Positions 25,265 to 33,830 are shown, counted from the first letter of the stretch. The stretch: DNA of 38,789 nucleotides from Alphaproteobacteria bacterium (GCA_900767645.1 CAAFZY010000039.1:1-38789); one strand, 5' to 3'. Numbers and translations are program-made. The notes: generated by a model not told the origin, from the sequence alone.

Positions 25265-25954
25265 ATGGATAAAAACAAATTTCACATACTTGTTGTTGAT
25301 GACGACACACGATTACGCAATCTGCTCCGGCGTTTTTTGCAGGAGCAGAATTTTGCGGTCTCAGTTGCAAAAGATGCGGCTGAAGCTCGTATGTTTATCG
25401 ATGAGTATAAATTTGACCTGTTGATTGTTGATGTAATGATGCCCAACGAAAGCGGCATTGAGTTTTTAACCGCGTTGCGCAAAGAAAACAATGTTCCGGT
25501 GATTATGCTTACTGCCATGGGCGAGCCTGATGACCGCATTTCAGGCTTGGAGGCGGGAGCAGATGATTACCTGCCCAAACCGTTTGAGCCCAAAGAGCTG
25601 GTTTTACGCATTAAAAACATTTTGAAACGCGCGCCGAAAAACACTGAAAATAAAGATTTGCCGCTTAATTTAGGCCTATGTCTTTATGACGCGGTTAAAA
25701 AAGAACTGACCAACAAACAGGGCGAAATTATTCATATCACGCCGGTTGAACAAATGTTGCTTAATGTTTTAAGCCAAAAGCCGGGGCAGATTTTTACGCG
25801 CGAAAAATTGGCAGAAATTTTAGGAGCCGGACAAAGCCCGCGCTCTATTGACGTGCAAATTACAAGATTGCGCAAAAAAATTGAAAAAGATTCAAAAAAT
25901 CCGCGTTATTTGCAAACCATTCGCGGCAAGGGCTATATGCTCTTACCCGAATAA
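25265..25954 (+). CDS. OmpR-family response regulator
   Basis: This 229-residue regulator has a receiver domain (Asp12 and Asp13, phosphoacceptor Asp56 in LLIVDVMMPNESG, DDYLPKPFEPKEL) and a C-terminal winged helix (about 130-229, SIDVQITRLRKKIE, IRGKGYMLL). It is the partner of the histidine kinase 31 bp downstream. OmpR-like length and sequence suggest a DNA-binding regulator of envelope functions, but the target genes cannot be read from the window. It starts 2 bases after pgsA. Confidence 0.95.
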   Translation: MDKNKFHILVVDDDTRLRNLLRRFLQEQNFAVSVAKDAAEARMFIDEYKFDLLIVDVMMPNESGIEFLTALRKENNVPVIMLTAMGEPDDRISGLEAGADDYLPKPFEPKELVLRIKNILKRAPKNTENKDLPLNLGLCLYDAVKKELTNKQGEIIHITPVEQMLLNVLSQKPGQIFTREKLAEILGAGQSPRSIDVQITRLRKKIEKDSKNPRYLQTIRGKGYMLLPE

Positions 25955-25985
25955 ATACAATACATTAAAATAAAGGAGTTACCGT

Positions 25986-27341
25986 ATGCATATTGTATTT
26001 CCTAAAAAAATTGAAGGCACTATGCGCTATTTAAAGCTTAAGCTGTTGCCTAAAACATTGTTTTTCAGAACAATGCTGTTAATATTTATTCCGCTTATAG
26101 TGGTGCAGGTTGTTTCCATTATTGCGTATTTTAACGGCAGTTGGGGCAAAGTCGGCCGCAGGCTTTCCGATAATCTCAGTTCAAATATGTCATTTATAGT
26201 ACAAATGACCGAACAAAATCCCGATAACTTTGCCGAAGTGCAAAAATTGGCTAAATCAGTTTATCAGCTTGACGTTGAATACTTTAACAATGACGCTAAA
26301 CATTCAGAGAGAATAAAAACCTCCCGTAATTATCATTTGGTTACCGGCTTTTTTGAACACGCATTGGAAAATGATTTTCCCAATGCGGAAACATCAACCT
26401 ATCTGACCGACGGGCGCGCTATTTTAATCACTTTGGTTGACACACAAAACGGATTGTTTAAGTTTACAACCTCGACCAAAAACATCTTCAGCACCTCAAT
26501 ATTCGGCTTTATCGCATGGATGATTGGCACTTCGCTGTTGCTGTTTGCGGTTTCGGCGCTGTTTTTACGCGTGCAGGCCCGTTCCATTAAGCAGTTGGCG
26601 GAAGCCGCCGAAGATTTCGGTAAAGGTATTGACACCCCGTTTAAGCCGTACGGCTCGTCAGAAGTACGCAAAGCCGGTATCGCTTTTACCAAAATGAAAG
26701 AGCGTATTAATCGTCAAATTTCAGAGCGCACTCAGATGTTGGCCGGAGTTTCGCATGACTTGCGCACTCCGCTCACCCGCATGAAACTACAGCTTGCAAT
26801 GTTACCGAAAAATGAGGATAACAAAGAATTTATTGAAGATATTTCCGAAATGGAAAAAATGCTTGACGGCTATTTGGCATTCGTCAGCGGCGAAGGCGGC
26901 GAACCCAATACCTTTGTTGATATGAACGAACTTATTTTGAGCATTTTAAATAAATTCCGCAACTCAAAAACAATGATTCGTTATTCAACCAACGATCAGG
27001 TCAGCGCTATTCAAGGTCGCGAACAAGCCTTGAAGCGCGCGGTTACCAACATTATTTCCAACGCTTTTTATTATGGCAAAACCGTTGCGGTTGCCTTAGA
27101 AAGCAACAGTAACAAAATGGAAATTTCAGTTGAAGACGACGGCCCCGGCATTCCGGCAGACAAGCGTGAAGATGTGTTTAAAGCGTTTTACCGCATTGAA
27201 GGTTCGCGCAACAAAGAAACCGGCGGCGTGGGCTTAGGTTTATCAATTGCCAAAGACATCATTGTTTCGCACGGCGGAACCATTGAACTTGGCGACAGCA
27301 GTATGGGAGGCTTGAGGGTACTCATTTCTATTCCCTTATAA
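25986..27341 (+). CDS. EnvZ-like sensor histidine kinase
   Basis: This 451-residue inner-membrane kinase has membrane segments at about 30-50 and 170-195 enclosing a periplasmic sensor region of about 120 residues. HAMP follows, then HisKA with phosphoacceptor His257 (GVSHDLRTPLTRMK). The HATPase domain has an N box (RAVTNIISNAFYYG), G1 (DDGPGIP) and G2 (GGVGLGLSIAKD). AAGGAG 7 bases upstream supports the start at 25986. It forms an operon with the response regulator before it, and a perfect palindromic terminator follows. Confidence 0.95.
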   Translation: MHIVFPKKIEGTMRYLKLKLLPKTLFFRTMLLIFIPLIVVQVVSIIAYFNGSWGKVGRRLSDNLSSNMSFIVQMTEQNPDNFAEVQKLAKSVYQLDVEYFNNDAKHSERIKTSRNYHLVTGFFEHALENDFPNAETSTYLTDGRAILITLVDTQNGLFKFTTSTKNIFSTSIFGFIAWMIGTSLLLFAVSALFLRVQARSIKQLAEAAEDFGKGIDTPFKPYGSSEVRKAGIAFTKMKERINRQISERTQMLAGVSHDLRTPLTRMKLQLAMLPKNEDNKEFIEDISEMEKMLDGYLAFVSGEGGEPNTFVDMNELILSILNKFRNSKTMIRYSTNDQVSAIQGREQALKRAVTNIISNAFYYGKTVAVALESNSNKMEISVEDDGPGIPADKREDVFKAFYRIEGSRNKETGGVGLGLSIAKDIIVSHGGTIELGDSSMGGLRVLISIPL

Positions 27342-27370
27342 CTCTCACATACGAAAATATGTGTTTAAGT

Positions 27371-27398
27371 AAAAGCCGAAATTTCGGCTTTTATTTTT
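27371..27398 (+). terminator. Intrinsic terminator after the histidine kinase gene
   Basis: A perfect 22-base palindrome (27371-27392, AAAAGCCGAAA and its inverse) is followed by ATTTTT. Confidence 0.85.
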
Positions 27399-27401
27399 AC
27401 C

Positions 27402-27430
27402 TTGACTTATGGCAAAAAAACAGCTATAAG
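27402..27430 (+). promoter_or_regulatory. Sigma70-type promoter of the rpmH operon
   Basis: TTGACT (27402-27407) and TATAAG (27425-27430) are separated by exactly 17 bases, right after the upstream terminator and 73 bases before rpmH. It should drive rpmH-rnpA-yidD-yidC-engB. Confidence 0.75.
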
Positions 27431-27503
27431 GCTGTTTGAAAAACCGAGAACCTTTTATATTAAAAGGTTTTAAATAATCAATAACTAACCGGAGATTTTT
27501 AAA

Positions 27504-27638
27504 ATGAAAAGAACATATCAGCCCAGCAAGCTCATCAGAGCGCGTCGTCACGGCTTCCGTACTCGTATGGCTACCGTAGGCGGACGTAAAGTTTTGGCAG
27601 CTCGTCGTTTGAGAGGCCGTAAAAAACTTTCTGCTTAA
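27504..27638 (+). CDS. rpmH: 50S ribosomal protein L34
   Basis: This 44-residue, highly basic protein begins MKRTYQPSKLIRARRHGFR, the L34 signature, and ends RLRGRKKLSA. It has a GGAG site before the start. It is the first gene of the classical rpmH-rnpA-yidD-yidC cluster. dnaA, which is often near rpmH, is not adjacent. Confidence 0.98.
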   Translation: MKRTYQPSKLIRARRHGFRTRMATVGGRKVLAARRLRGRKKLSA

Positions 27639-27646
27639 GTTTTGTG

Positions 27647-28033
27647 ATGAATAAAATCATTGTCTTAAAAAAGAGAAAAGATTTTCTGAGAGCTGCCAAA
27701 GGTGTCAGAATGGTTGTTTCAACCGCCATTTTGCAGGCAGCTCGCAGTTTATCCGAAGAAAGCGTTCCTTTTAAGGTTGGCTTTACCGCGTCTAAAAAAA
27801 TCGGCAAAGCATATATTCGCAGCCGCGCCAAACGCCGCTTAAGAGCCGTTGTGCGCGAAGTTTTTCCCGAACTCGCTATGCCGAATACGGAATATGTTTT
27901 AATCAGTCGTTTCAACACCGCTTATTGCCCGTATGAAGATTTAAAAAGCGATATAAAACGGGCATTGAAAAAAATTAACAAGCTTCTGTCGAACGAAAGC
28001 GCGCCGACAGAAAATTCCGAGCCCGAAAAATAA
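27647..28033 (+). CDS. rnpA: Ribonuclease P protein component
   Basis: This 128-residue basic protein helps the RNase P RNA cleave the 5' leader from tRNA precursors. The RNR motif region is visible as KKIGKAYIRSRAKRRLRAVVRE, and the N-terminal LKKRKDFLRAAKG is typical. The frame opens at a GTG at 27644, and the adjacent ATG at 27647 is the natural start. It follows rpmH by 8 bases. Confidence 0.95.
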   Translation: MNKIIVLKKRKDFLRAAKGVRMVVSTAILQAARSLSEESVPFKVGFTASKKIGKAYIRSRAKRRLRAVVREVFPELAMPNTEYVLISRFNTAYCPYEDLKSDIKRALKKINKLLSNESAPTENSEPEK

Positions 28034-28050
28034 ACAGAAGGGTTTGTTTT

Positions 28051-28284
28051 ATGAAAAACCTGTTAATTTTGTTTGTTAAATTTTATCAAAAATGTTTATC
28101 TCCGTTTTGTTCAGGATGTTGCCGTTTCAGGCCGACATGTTCGCAATATATGATTGAAGCTTTGCAAACCCACGGCATTGTCAAAGGCTTGTATTTAGGA
28201 ATTAAGCGCATATTAAAATGCCATCCGTGGGGCGGCTCCGGTTATGACCCCGTTCCCCCAAAAAAGCCGCGCCGCCACTCATAA
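28051..28284 (+). CDS. yidD: Membrane protein insertion efficiency factor YidD
   Basis: This 77-residue protein has an N-terminal amphipathic helix (LLILFVKFYQKCLSPF) and the family core CRFRPTCSQYMIEALQTHG, then KCHPWGGSGYDPVP. It assists YidC-dependent insertion. It lies between rnpA and yidC, its standard place. Confidence 0.96.
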   Translation: MKNLLILFVKFYQKCLSPFCSGCCRFRPTCSQYMIEALQTHGIVKGLYLGIKRILKCHPWGGSGYDPVPPKKPRRHS

Positions 28285-28390
28285 AATTTTAATCAACAAG
28301 CGCGACAGAATCGCTTTATGTGCTTGCGTTTAAGTAAAATTTATACTACAAACAAAGAACTATATAAGTTATTTAAGGAGTTTACAAAAA

Positions 28391-30061
28391 GTGAAAGAAG
28401 AAACCAAAGGTCTTTATGCGGCAATTATGCTCTCTGTGCTGATTATTTTTGCAGTCAACTATTTTTTTCCGGCCAATGAGCCTGTCAACTCCGCCCAAGA
28501 GGCGCCAATTCCGGAAGTTGCAGCCAACACAAGCATTGCAAACACTCAAGGCACCGCAACTTTGCTGTCTGCCGATGAAATCGTTAAAGTTGAAAAACGC
28601 GTGCCGATTAAAAATGCAAACCTTAACGGCAGCCTGCGCTTGAAAGGCGCCCGCTTTGACTATTTAACCTTGACCAAATATAAAGAAACTCTTGAAAATA
28701 ACAGTCCGGATATTGAACTTTTATACCCTGCCGGCACCCAAAATCAGTATTTTGCCGAACTCGGCTGGCTTAGCAGCAATCAATCTTTGAAGCTTCCGAC
28801 TTCTGATACCGAATGGAAGCTTAAAGGCAAAGAATTAACTCCGCAATCGCCGATTACTTTAGAATGGGACAACGGACAAGGTTTGCGTTTTATCCGCACC
28901 ATATCAGTTGATGAAAATTACTTGTTCAATATTACGCAAACGGTTGAAAACAACACCGCCGAAGATGTGGTTTTATACCCGTACGGTCTTATCAGCCGCT
29001 CCTTTACTGCCGAATCGTCACGGCAAAGCGCTGTGGTACATGAAGGCATCAGCAGCGTTATTGACGGCTCTTTGGAAGAAATCAAATATAAAAATTTAAA
29101 AGAAAATAAGCCGGAAACGTTTGAAGTTTCAGAGGGTTGGGCAGGATTTTCCGACCGCTATTGGTTTACGGCGTTTATTTTTAACGGCGCGCAAAAAAAT
29201 GACTTAAAATTTGCCAACAACGGTAATGATTCATATCAAATTGATTACCGCGGGGCACCGCTTACCATTGCCTCCGGCGCTGCCGCATCTGAAAATCTAC
29301 GCTTTTTTGCCGGCGCCAAAGAAATTAAGTTACTGGACGAATATGCCGACAAAGCCAATATTAAAAAGTTTGATTTGGCAGTCGATTTCGGCTGGTATTA
29401 CTTTTTAACCAAGCCGTTCTTTTATATTTTAACTTTCTTGTACGGCATTATCGGCAATATGGGCTGGGCAATTTTACTGTTTGCCGCCCTGCTCCGTTTA
29501 GCGATGTTCCCGATTGCAAACAAATCATACGACAGTATGTCCAAAATGAAAAAAATTCAGCCAAAAATTGCCGAATTACAAGAAAAATACAAAAACGACA
29601 AAATGCTGATGCAGCAAGCAACCATGGATTTATACCGTCGCGAAAAGATTAATCCGGCATCAGGCTGTCTGCCGATGTTTATTCAAATTCCGGTTTTCTT
29701 TTCTCTTTATAAAGTGCTTAACATTTCAATTGAAATCCGTCACGCGCCGTTTATCGGCTGGATTAAAGATTTGTCGGCGCCTGATCCGCTCACTATTTCA
29801 GTTTGGTCGCATATTCCGTTGCCGTCATTATTGGATATCGGTATTTGGCCGATTTTGATGGGCTTAACCATGTGGATGCAACAAAAACTTAATCCGGCTC
29901 CCGCTAATAAAGATCAGGCTCGCATGTTTGCGTTAATGCCGCTTATCTTTACTTTAATGTTAGGGCACTTTGCTTCCGGTTTGGTTATTTACTGGACCTT
30001 AAGCAATGTTCTTTCAATTTTGCAACAACGCGCCATTATGCGTAAAAACGGAGTAAAATAA
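28391..30061 (+). CDS. yidC: Membrane protein insertase YidC
   Basis: This 556-residue inner-membrane insertase has an N-terminal anchor (residues about 7-25) and a large periplasmic beta domain to about residue 330. The conserved five-helix insertase core ends the protein, with GNMGWAILLFAALLRLAMFP and NPASGCLPMFIQIPVFFSLY. It starts with GTG at 28391 behind AAGGAG. Its stop overlaps the engB start by one base (TAATG). Length fits Gram-negative YidC. Confidence 0.97.
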   Translation: MKEETKGLYAAIMLSVLIIFAVNYFFPANEPVNSAQEAPIPEVAANTSIANTQGTATLLSADEIVKVEKRVPIKNANLNGSLRLKGARFDYLTLTKYKETLENNSPDIELLYPAGTQNQYFAELGWLSSNQSLKLPTSDTEWKLKGKELTPQSPITLEWDNGQGLRFIRTISVDENYLFNITQTVENNTAEDVVLYPYGLISRSFTAESSRQSAVVHEGISSVIDGSLEEIKYKNLKENKPETFEVSEGWAGFSDRYWFTAFIFNGAQKNDLKFANNGNDSYQIDYRGAPLTIASGAAASENLRFFAGAKEIKLLDEYADKANIKKFDLAVDFGWYYFLTKPFFYILTFLYGIIGNMGWAILLFAALLRLAMFPIANKSYDSMSKMKKIQPKIAELQEKYKNDKMLMQQATMDLYRREKINPASGCLPMFIQIPVFFSLYKVLNISIEIRHAPFIGWIKDLSAPDPLTISVWSHIPLPSLLDIGIWPILMGLTMWMQQKLNPAPANKDQARMFALMPLIFTLMLGHFASGLVIYWTLSNVLSILQQRAIMRKNGVK

Positions 30062-30699
30062 TGAAGCTAAAACCGATTTTTGACAAGGAAACCTTAGAAC
30101 CCGGACGAAAGCTTTTTTGCGAGCCCTGCACCTTTGTGCTCGGTGCTGCCGAACTGCATCAGCTCCCCGACGGAAATATGCCGGAAGTTGCTTTTATCGG
30201 GCGTTCAAATGTCGGAAAATCAAGTTTGATTAATGCTTTATTCAATCGTAACAATTTGGCAAAAACTTCATCAACTCCGGGGCGTACTCAACAGCTTAAT
30301 TACTTCAACCTTAACAACAAACTCTATTTGGTTGATCTTCCGGGGTATGGTTTTGCCAAAGCTCCCACCAACGTGGTAAAAAAATGGCATGAAGTTATTT
30401 TTACCTATTTGCAAGGACGCCCTAATTTAAGAAAGGTTTTTTTGCTTGCGGATTCCAATTTAGGAATTAAAAAATCAGATTCTGAAATGATGGATATGCT
30501 GGATAAAGCCGCGGTGCCGTATCAGGTTATTTTTACCAAATGCGACCGCATCAGCAATAAAGAGCTATATGAAACCATGGACGAAGTCGCTTTATTGCTT
30601 AAAAAACATGCTGCCGCGCACAATGTAATTATTTACACCAGCGCTTCTAAAAAAATAGGGCTTGAAAATGTGCGGGCGGAAATAGCAAACTTGCTGTAA
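30061..30699 (+). CDS. engB: Ribosome biogenesis GTPase EngB (YsxC/YihA)
   Basis: This 212-residue GTPase is required for assembly of the large ribosomal subunit. Its motifs are G1 GRSNVGKSSL, G2 STPGRTQ, G3 DLPGYG, G4 TKCD and G5 TSASK. It is coupled to yidC by a one-base stop/start overlap and is the last gene of the rpmH operon. A 13-bp stem terminator follows 3 bases after the stop. Confidence 0.96.
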   Translation: MKLKPIFDKETLEPGRKLFCEPCTFVLGAAELHQLPDGNMPEVAFIGRSNVGKSSLINALFNRNNLAKTSSTPGRTQQLNYFNLNNKLYLVDLPGYGFAKAPTNVVKKWHEVIFTYLQGRPNLRKVFLLADSNLGIKKSDSEMMDMLDKAAVPYQVIFTKCDRISNKELYETMDEVALLLKKHAAAHNVIIYTSASKKIGLENVRAEIANLL

Positions 30700-30702
30700 G
30701 CC

Positions 30703-30740
30703 AAAATATCCTAACTTTTAAGAGTTAGGATATTTTATTA
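30703..30740 (+). terminator. Stem-loop terminator after engB
   Basis: A perfect 13-bp stem (30703-30715 with 30724-30736) has an 8-base loop. The 3' arm ends in TTTT followed by ATTA, so the U-tract is short. Confidence 0.7.
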
Positions 30741-30745
30741 ACTTT

Positions 30746-30836
30746 ACAACTTATACACAGCATAGACTCGTAAATATTGCAAAAAAAAAACGCGAGATAA
30801 AATCTTTTCAGAATTAACTTTTTGAGGAGATTTTTG
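30746..30836 (+). repeat. Dispersed upstream element plus leader, copy 3
   Basis: This is the third copy, with TTATACACA at 30751-30759, a three-base variable spacer and GACTCGTAAATATTGC. Here the leader has GAGATAAAATCT and TCAGAA in place of GAGCTAAAATCT and TCAAAA. The inner stem is kept through a G-U pair, and seven pairs of the outer stem remain. It begins 10 bases after the engB terminator stem. Confidence 0.9.
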
Positions 30837-31451
30837 ATGATGAAATCAGAAAATGGTCGGTCTATGGTCGAGATGATTGGAGTACTCGCGATTATCGGGG
30901 TACTATCGGTCGGGGCGATTGCCGGTTACAGTAAAGCTATGATGAAGTACAAGCTTAACAAACAAACGGAACAAATCGGCTCTATCTTGGACTACGTCAA
31001 TATGCATTTTGATGATCTTAAACGCTCAAAAACCGACACAGTCGGTAATTTGATACCTTTATTTAAAAAACTGGGCGTTATTCCCCAAGAAATGATAAGA
31101 AAAAACAGAAATGACGCTATATTTGACGTCTTTGGGACTACGATTGTTCTCGCAAACTATTTCGATGACAATTATACCTTTGAGTTTTTGACATACTTGA
31201 ATAAAGGACAAAAAGAATCGTGCATGAATTTATTTACCATCGCCAAAGCTAAAAAAGAACAATTATACAGAACAAAGTTTGAAACATATAAAGGAGAAGA
31301 AAACGCCTCGCCTCATATGATTTACGGTGATGGCAGATGCCGCGCCGGCCTGAAGTGCCTGAAAGATTTAACCATTGCGGAAATGGAAGACTTTTGCAAT
31401 GTTTGCGAGGATAAGGACACTTGCGTTTTTTACTACCAGATACATTTATAA
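30837..31451 (+). CDS. Prepilin-like protein 3 with cysteine-rich C terminus
   Basis: This 204-residue paralogue of the genes at 14802 and 22039 starts MMKSENG, then RSMVEMIGVLAIIGVLSVGA with Glu at mature +5. Shared segments are MMKYKLNKQTEQ, FKKLGVIPQEM, FDVFG, CMNLFTIAK and LKDLTIAEMEDFC, and the tail has CNVCEDKDTC. Two adjacent ATGs (30837, 30840) could start it, and 30840 aligns with the spacing of the other copies. It sits between the engB terminator and the end of the rplKAJL cluster. It is probably a surface pilin or pseudopilin. Confidence 0.85.
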   Translation: MMKSENGRSMVEMIGVLAIIGVLSVGAIAGYSKAMMKYKLNKQTEQIGSILDYVNMHFDDLKRSKTDTVGNLIPLFKKLGVIPQEMIRKNRNDAIFDVFGTTIVLANYFDDNYTFEFLTYLNKGQKESCMNLFTIAKAKKEQLYRTKFETYKGEENASPHMIYGDGRCRAGLKCLKDLTIAEMEDFCNVCEDKDTCVFYYQIHL

Positions 31452-31470
31452 TGCTTGTTAAGCCAAACTA

Positions 31471-31508
31471 AAACCCTCGCCTTATTGCTAAAGCGAGGGT
31501 TATTTTTT
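31471..31508. terminator. Bidirectional terminator between pilin-like gene 3 and rplL
   Basis: AACCCTCGC (31472-31480) pairs with GCGAGGGTT (31493-31501), followed by ATTTTTT on plus and TTTTAGTTT on minus. It can end both convergent units. Confidence 0.85.
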
Positions 31509-31522
31509 ACGTTAAACAGAAA

Positions 31523-31891
31523 TTACTTCAATTCAACTTTAGCACCAGCGGCTTCAAGTTTAGCTTTAATTTCTTCAGCTTCAGCTTTAGCAACACCTTC
31601 TTTAACAGTTTTCGGTGCGCCGTCAACCAAATCTTTAGCTTCTTTCAAGCCCAATTGGGTAATGGTTCTGATTTCTTTAATAACGTTGATTTTGTTAGCG
31701 CCTGCTTCAGCCAAGATAACATCAAATTCATCTTTTTCTTCAGCAGCAGCGGCAGCAGCACCACCGGCAGCAACTGCAACAGCAGCAGCGGCGGAAACGC
31801 CCCATTTTTCTTCTAACATTTTTGACAAGTCAGCAGCTTCCATAACAGTCAAAGCTGATAATTCATCTACTAATTTGGCTAAATCTGCCAT
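31523..31891 (-). CDS. rplL: 50S ribosomal protein L7/L12
   Basis: This 122-residue stalk protein has an N-terminal dimerisation domain, an Ala-rich hinge (residues about 35-52) and the C-terminal factor-binding domain (GANKINVIKEIRTITQLGLKE, LVDGAPKTVKEG). It follows rplJ by 51 bp and ends the cluster. A terminator follows, and rpoB, the usual next gene, is absent. Confidence 0.98.
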   Translation of the reverse strand: MADLAKLVDELSALTVMEAADLSKMLEEKWGVSAAAAVAVAAGGAAAAAAEEKDEFDVILAEAGANKINVIKEIRTITQLGLKEAKDLVDGAPKTVKEGVAKAEAEEIKAKLEAAGAKVELK

Positions 31892-31942
31892 GTTTTTTCT
31901 CCAAATAAATTAAAATTAAATTCAAATAAATTACTTAAAAAC

Positions 31943-32425
31943 CTATGCAGCTTCTTTTTCGCTGTATGCTTTGGTAACTCGTGCCAACTGAGCAGCAGGA
32001 GCCTGCAGCAAACCAATAATTTTGGCGCGCAATTCGTCCATAGACGGAATGGTAGCCAAACGATTGATTTCGGCAATGGTCAGAGCTTCAGCGCCCATAG
32101 CACCACCGACAATAATCAATTTTTCATTGTTTTTTGCGAATTCAACACAAGCTTTGCAAGCTGAAACCGGATCATTGGCGAATGCAACGGCAGTCGGACC
32201 TTTGAACAAATCGGCCAAGCTTTCAAACTTGGTATCTTTAAGAGCCAGTTTCGTAATCCGGTTTTTAGTAACTCTAAAGCCTGCGCCTGCTTTACGAATA
32301 GCGTTACGAAGTTCAGAAACTTCAGTCACGGTCAACCCTTTGTAGTGGGAAACCACCAAAATTTCGGACTTGTTAAACAATTCATGCAAGTCATCAAGCA
32401 ATTGTTTCTTTTCGTCGCGGTTCAC
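31943..32425 (-). CDS. rplJ: 50S ribosomal protein L10
   Basis: This 160-residue protein forms the base of the L7/L12 stalk. It shows VVSHYKGLTVTEVSELR and TKNRITKLALKDT near the N terminus and GPTAVAF in the middle. In bacteria L10 (with L7/L12) represses its own translation by binding the leader, and that leader is recognisable upstream at 32500-32635. The start is an ATG or GTG close to 32425; the frame reads MNRDEKKQLL. Confidence 0.97.
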   Translation of the reverse strand: MNRDEKKQLLDDLHELFNKSEILVVSHYKGLTVTEVSELRNAIRKAGAGFRVTKNRITKLALKDTKFESLADLFKGPTAVAFANDPVSACKACVEFAKNNEKLIIVGGAMGAEALTIAEINRLATIPSMDELRAKIIGLLQAPAAQLARVTKAYSEKEAA

Positions 32426-32499
32426 TTATTGTCTCCAATTTTAAATATTACCGATTAAGGCAATATCATTTTACCACAACCATAATCTGCCGCGGCAAG

Positions 32500-32635
32500 C
32501 CGCTTCAGTTATGGCAACTAATCTGTCCAGGAGAAAAAATTCATTATCTAAATTCCGCTCCCGTCTATGCAGGATATTTAAGGCAAAGCCACCTACAGTC
32601 TCGGACAGTTTCAAGAGCATGAGGCTCTTGAGAGC
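32500..32635 (-). ncRNA. Ribosomal protein L10 leader
   Basis: The 279-base gap between rplA and rplJ carries the hallmarks of the L10-binding leader on the minus strand. These are CUGUCCGAGACUGUAGGUGG (from 32608 to 32589), then CCUGCAUAGACGGGAG (around 32575 to 32560), flanked by a hairpin at 32611-32631. L10 bound here would repress rplJ-rplL. Boundaries are approximate. Confidence 0.75.
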
Positions 32636-32691
32636 GGACGGTGATAAAGCTCACCGTCCAAAACTTTTGAGCCTTAAAAAGGTTTTAAGGC
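32636..32691 (-). other. Two hairpins downstream of rplA
   Basis: Two strong inverted repeats follow rplA: 32671-32691 (9-bp stem, 3-base loop) and 32636-32659 (9-bp stem GGACGGTGA/TCACCGTCC). They could attenuate transcription or process the transcript between rplA and rplJ, or extend the L10 leader. No T-tract follows, so they are not clear terminators. Confidence 0.5.
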
Positions 32692-32704
32692 AGCGCCCCG
32701 CTTA

Positions 32705-33388
32705 TTACAAAGCGGCAGCGTCAACTTTCAAGCCAACACCCATAGTGGAGCTGATTGAAATCTTTTTCAAATAAGTTCCTTTAAGGGATTGCGGTTTAGC
32801 TTTGATAATGGTTTCGATAAACATTTTAGCGTTATCGTAAATTTTATCTTCGCTAAACGAAGCTTTGGCAATACCGGCATGAACAATACCGTTCTTTTCA
32901 ACACGGTACTGAACTTCACCGGCTTTAGCTTTTTTAACGGCAGTTGCAACATCGGCGGTAACGGTGCCGAGTTTCGGGTTCGGCATTAAGCCTTTAGGAC
33001 CTAAAACACGAGCAACACGACCGGCCAAACCCATCATATCAGGGGTTGCAATGCAACGGTCAAAATCAATTTTACCGGCCAAGATTGAATCAACCAAATT
33101 TTCAGCGCCGACAATATCAGCTCCGGCAGATTTAGCTTCATCAGCTTTTTCACCCTGAGCAAACACTGCAACGCGAACGGTTTTACCATTGCCGTGCGGC
33201 AAAGAGCAAACACCGCGAATCATTTGATCGGCATATTTCGGGTCAACACCCAAGTTAATAGCCAAATCAATGGTTTCATCAAATTTAGCGGTTGCGTTTT
33301 CTTTAACGAGCTTTACAGCATCTTTAAGAGCATACGCTTGATTTTTATCAAGATTTTTGTATGCATTTACAATTCTTTTTCCAGCCAT
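32705..33388 (-). CDS. rplA: 50S ribosomal protein L1
   Basis: This 227-residue L1 shows the family motif RGVCSLPHGNGKTVRVAVFA and the GLAGRVARVLGPKGLMPNPKLGTV region in two parts. L1 forms the mobile E-site stalk and, in bacteria, represses its own operon by binding the leader upstream of rplK. It starts 4 bases after rplK. Confidence 0.98.
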   Translation of the reverse strand: MAGKRIVNAYKNLDKNQAYALKDAVKLVKENATAKFDETIDLAINLGVDPKYADQMIRGVCSLPHGNGKTVRVAVFAQGEKADEAKSAGADIVGAENLVDSILAGKIDFDRCIATPDMMGLAGRVARVLGPKGLMPNPKLGTVTADVATAVKKAKAGEVQYRVEKNGIVHAGIAKASFSEDKIYDNAKMFIETIIKAKPQSLKGTYLKKISISSTMGVGLKVDAAAL

Positions 33389-33392
33389 AATC

Positions 33393-33830
33393 TTACTCCA
33401 CTACCTTAATACCCATTGAAACAGCCTGACCTTTAACCATGTTCATAGCAGATTCAACTGTTGAGCAGTTCAAATCAGGAAGTTTAGCCTGAGCAATTTC
33501 TTTAACTTGAGCAAGCGTAATCTGACCGGCAAAAGATTTTCCAGGTTCTTTAGAAGCTGAAGTAACATTTGCGGCCTTTTTAATATAGTAAGCAACCGGC
33601 GGAAGTTTAGTGATAAAAGTAAAGCTTTTATCTTCATAAGCCGTGATGATTACCGGTACCGGAATACCCGGTTCCATTTTTTGAGTTGCCGCATTAAATG
33701 CCTTGCAAAATTCCATAATATTCAAGCCTTTTTGACCTAAAGCCGGACCAACCGGAGGAGAAGGGTTAGCCTTACCGGCAGCGATCTGAAGCTTGATTAA
33801 ACCTAAAATTTTCTTTTTAGACTTAGCCAT
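33393..33830 (-). CDS. rplK: 50S ribosomal protein L11
   Basis: This 145-residue protein has the L11 signature AGKANPSPPVGPALGQKGLN and a C-terminal RNA-binding domain. I choose the ATG at 33830 (MAKSKKKILGLIKLQ) because AGAGG lies 7-8 bases upstream. The ATG at 33836 overlaps the site, and the longest frame (33884) would include the leader hairpin. It is the first gene of rplK-rplA-rplJ-rplL here. nusG and secE, usual upstream neighbours, are absent. Confidence 0.97.
   Translation of the reverse strand: MAKSKKKILGLIKLQIAAGKANPSPPVGPALGQKGLNIMEFCKAFNAATQKMEPGIPVPVIITAYEDKSFTFITKLPPVAYYIKKAANVTSASKEPGKSFAGQITLAQVKEIAQAKLPDLNCSTVESAMNMVKGQAVSMGIKVVE

Noticed and set aside
27402..27520. rpmH region as a sign of a nearby replication origin
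   Set aside because: rpmH is preceded by a two-component system and its own promoter. No dnaA or origin-like structure is visible.
32511..32774. Plus-strand 87-codon frame between rplJ and rplA
   Set aside because: It lies over the L10 leader and the end of rplA on the opposite strand and has no ribosome binding site or recognisable protein features.
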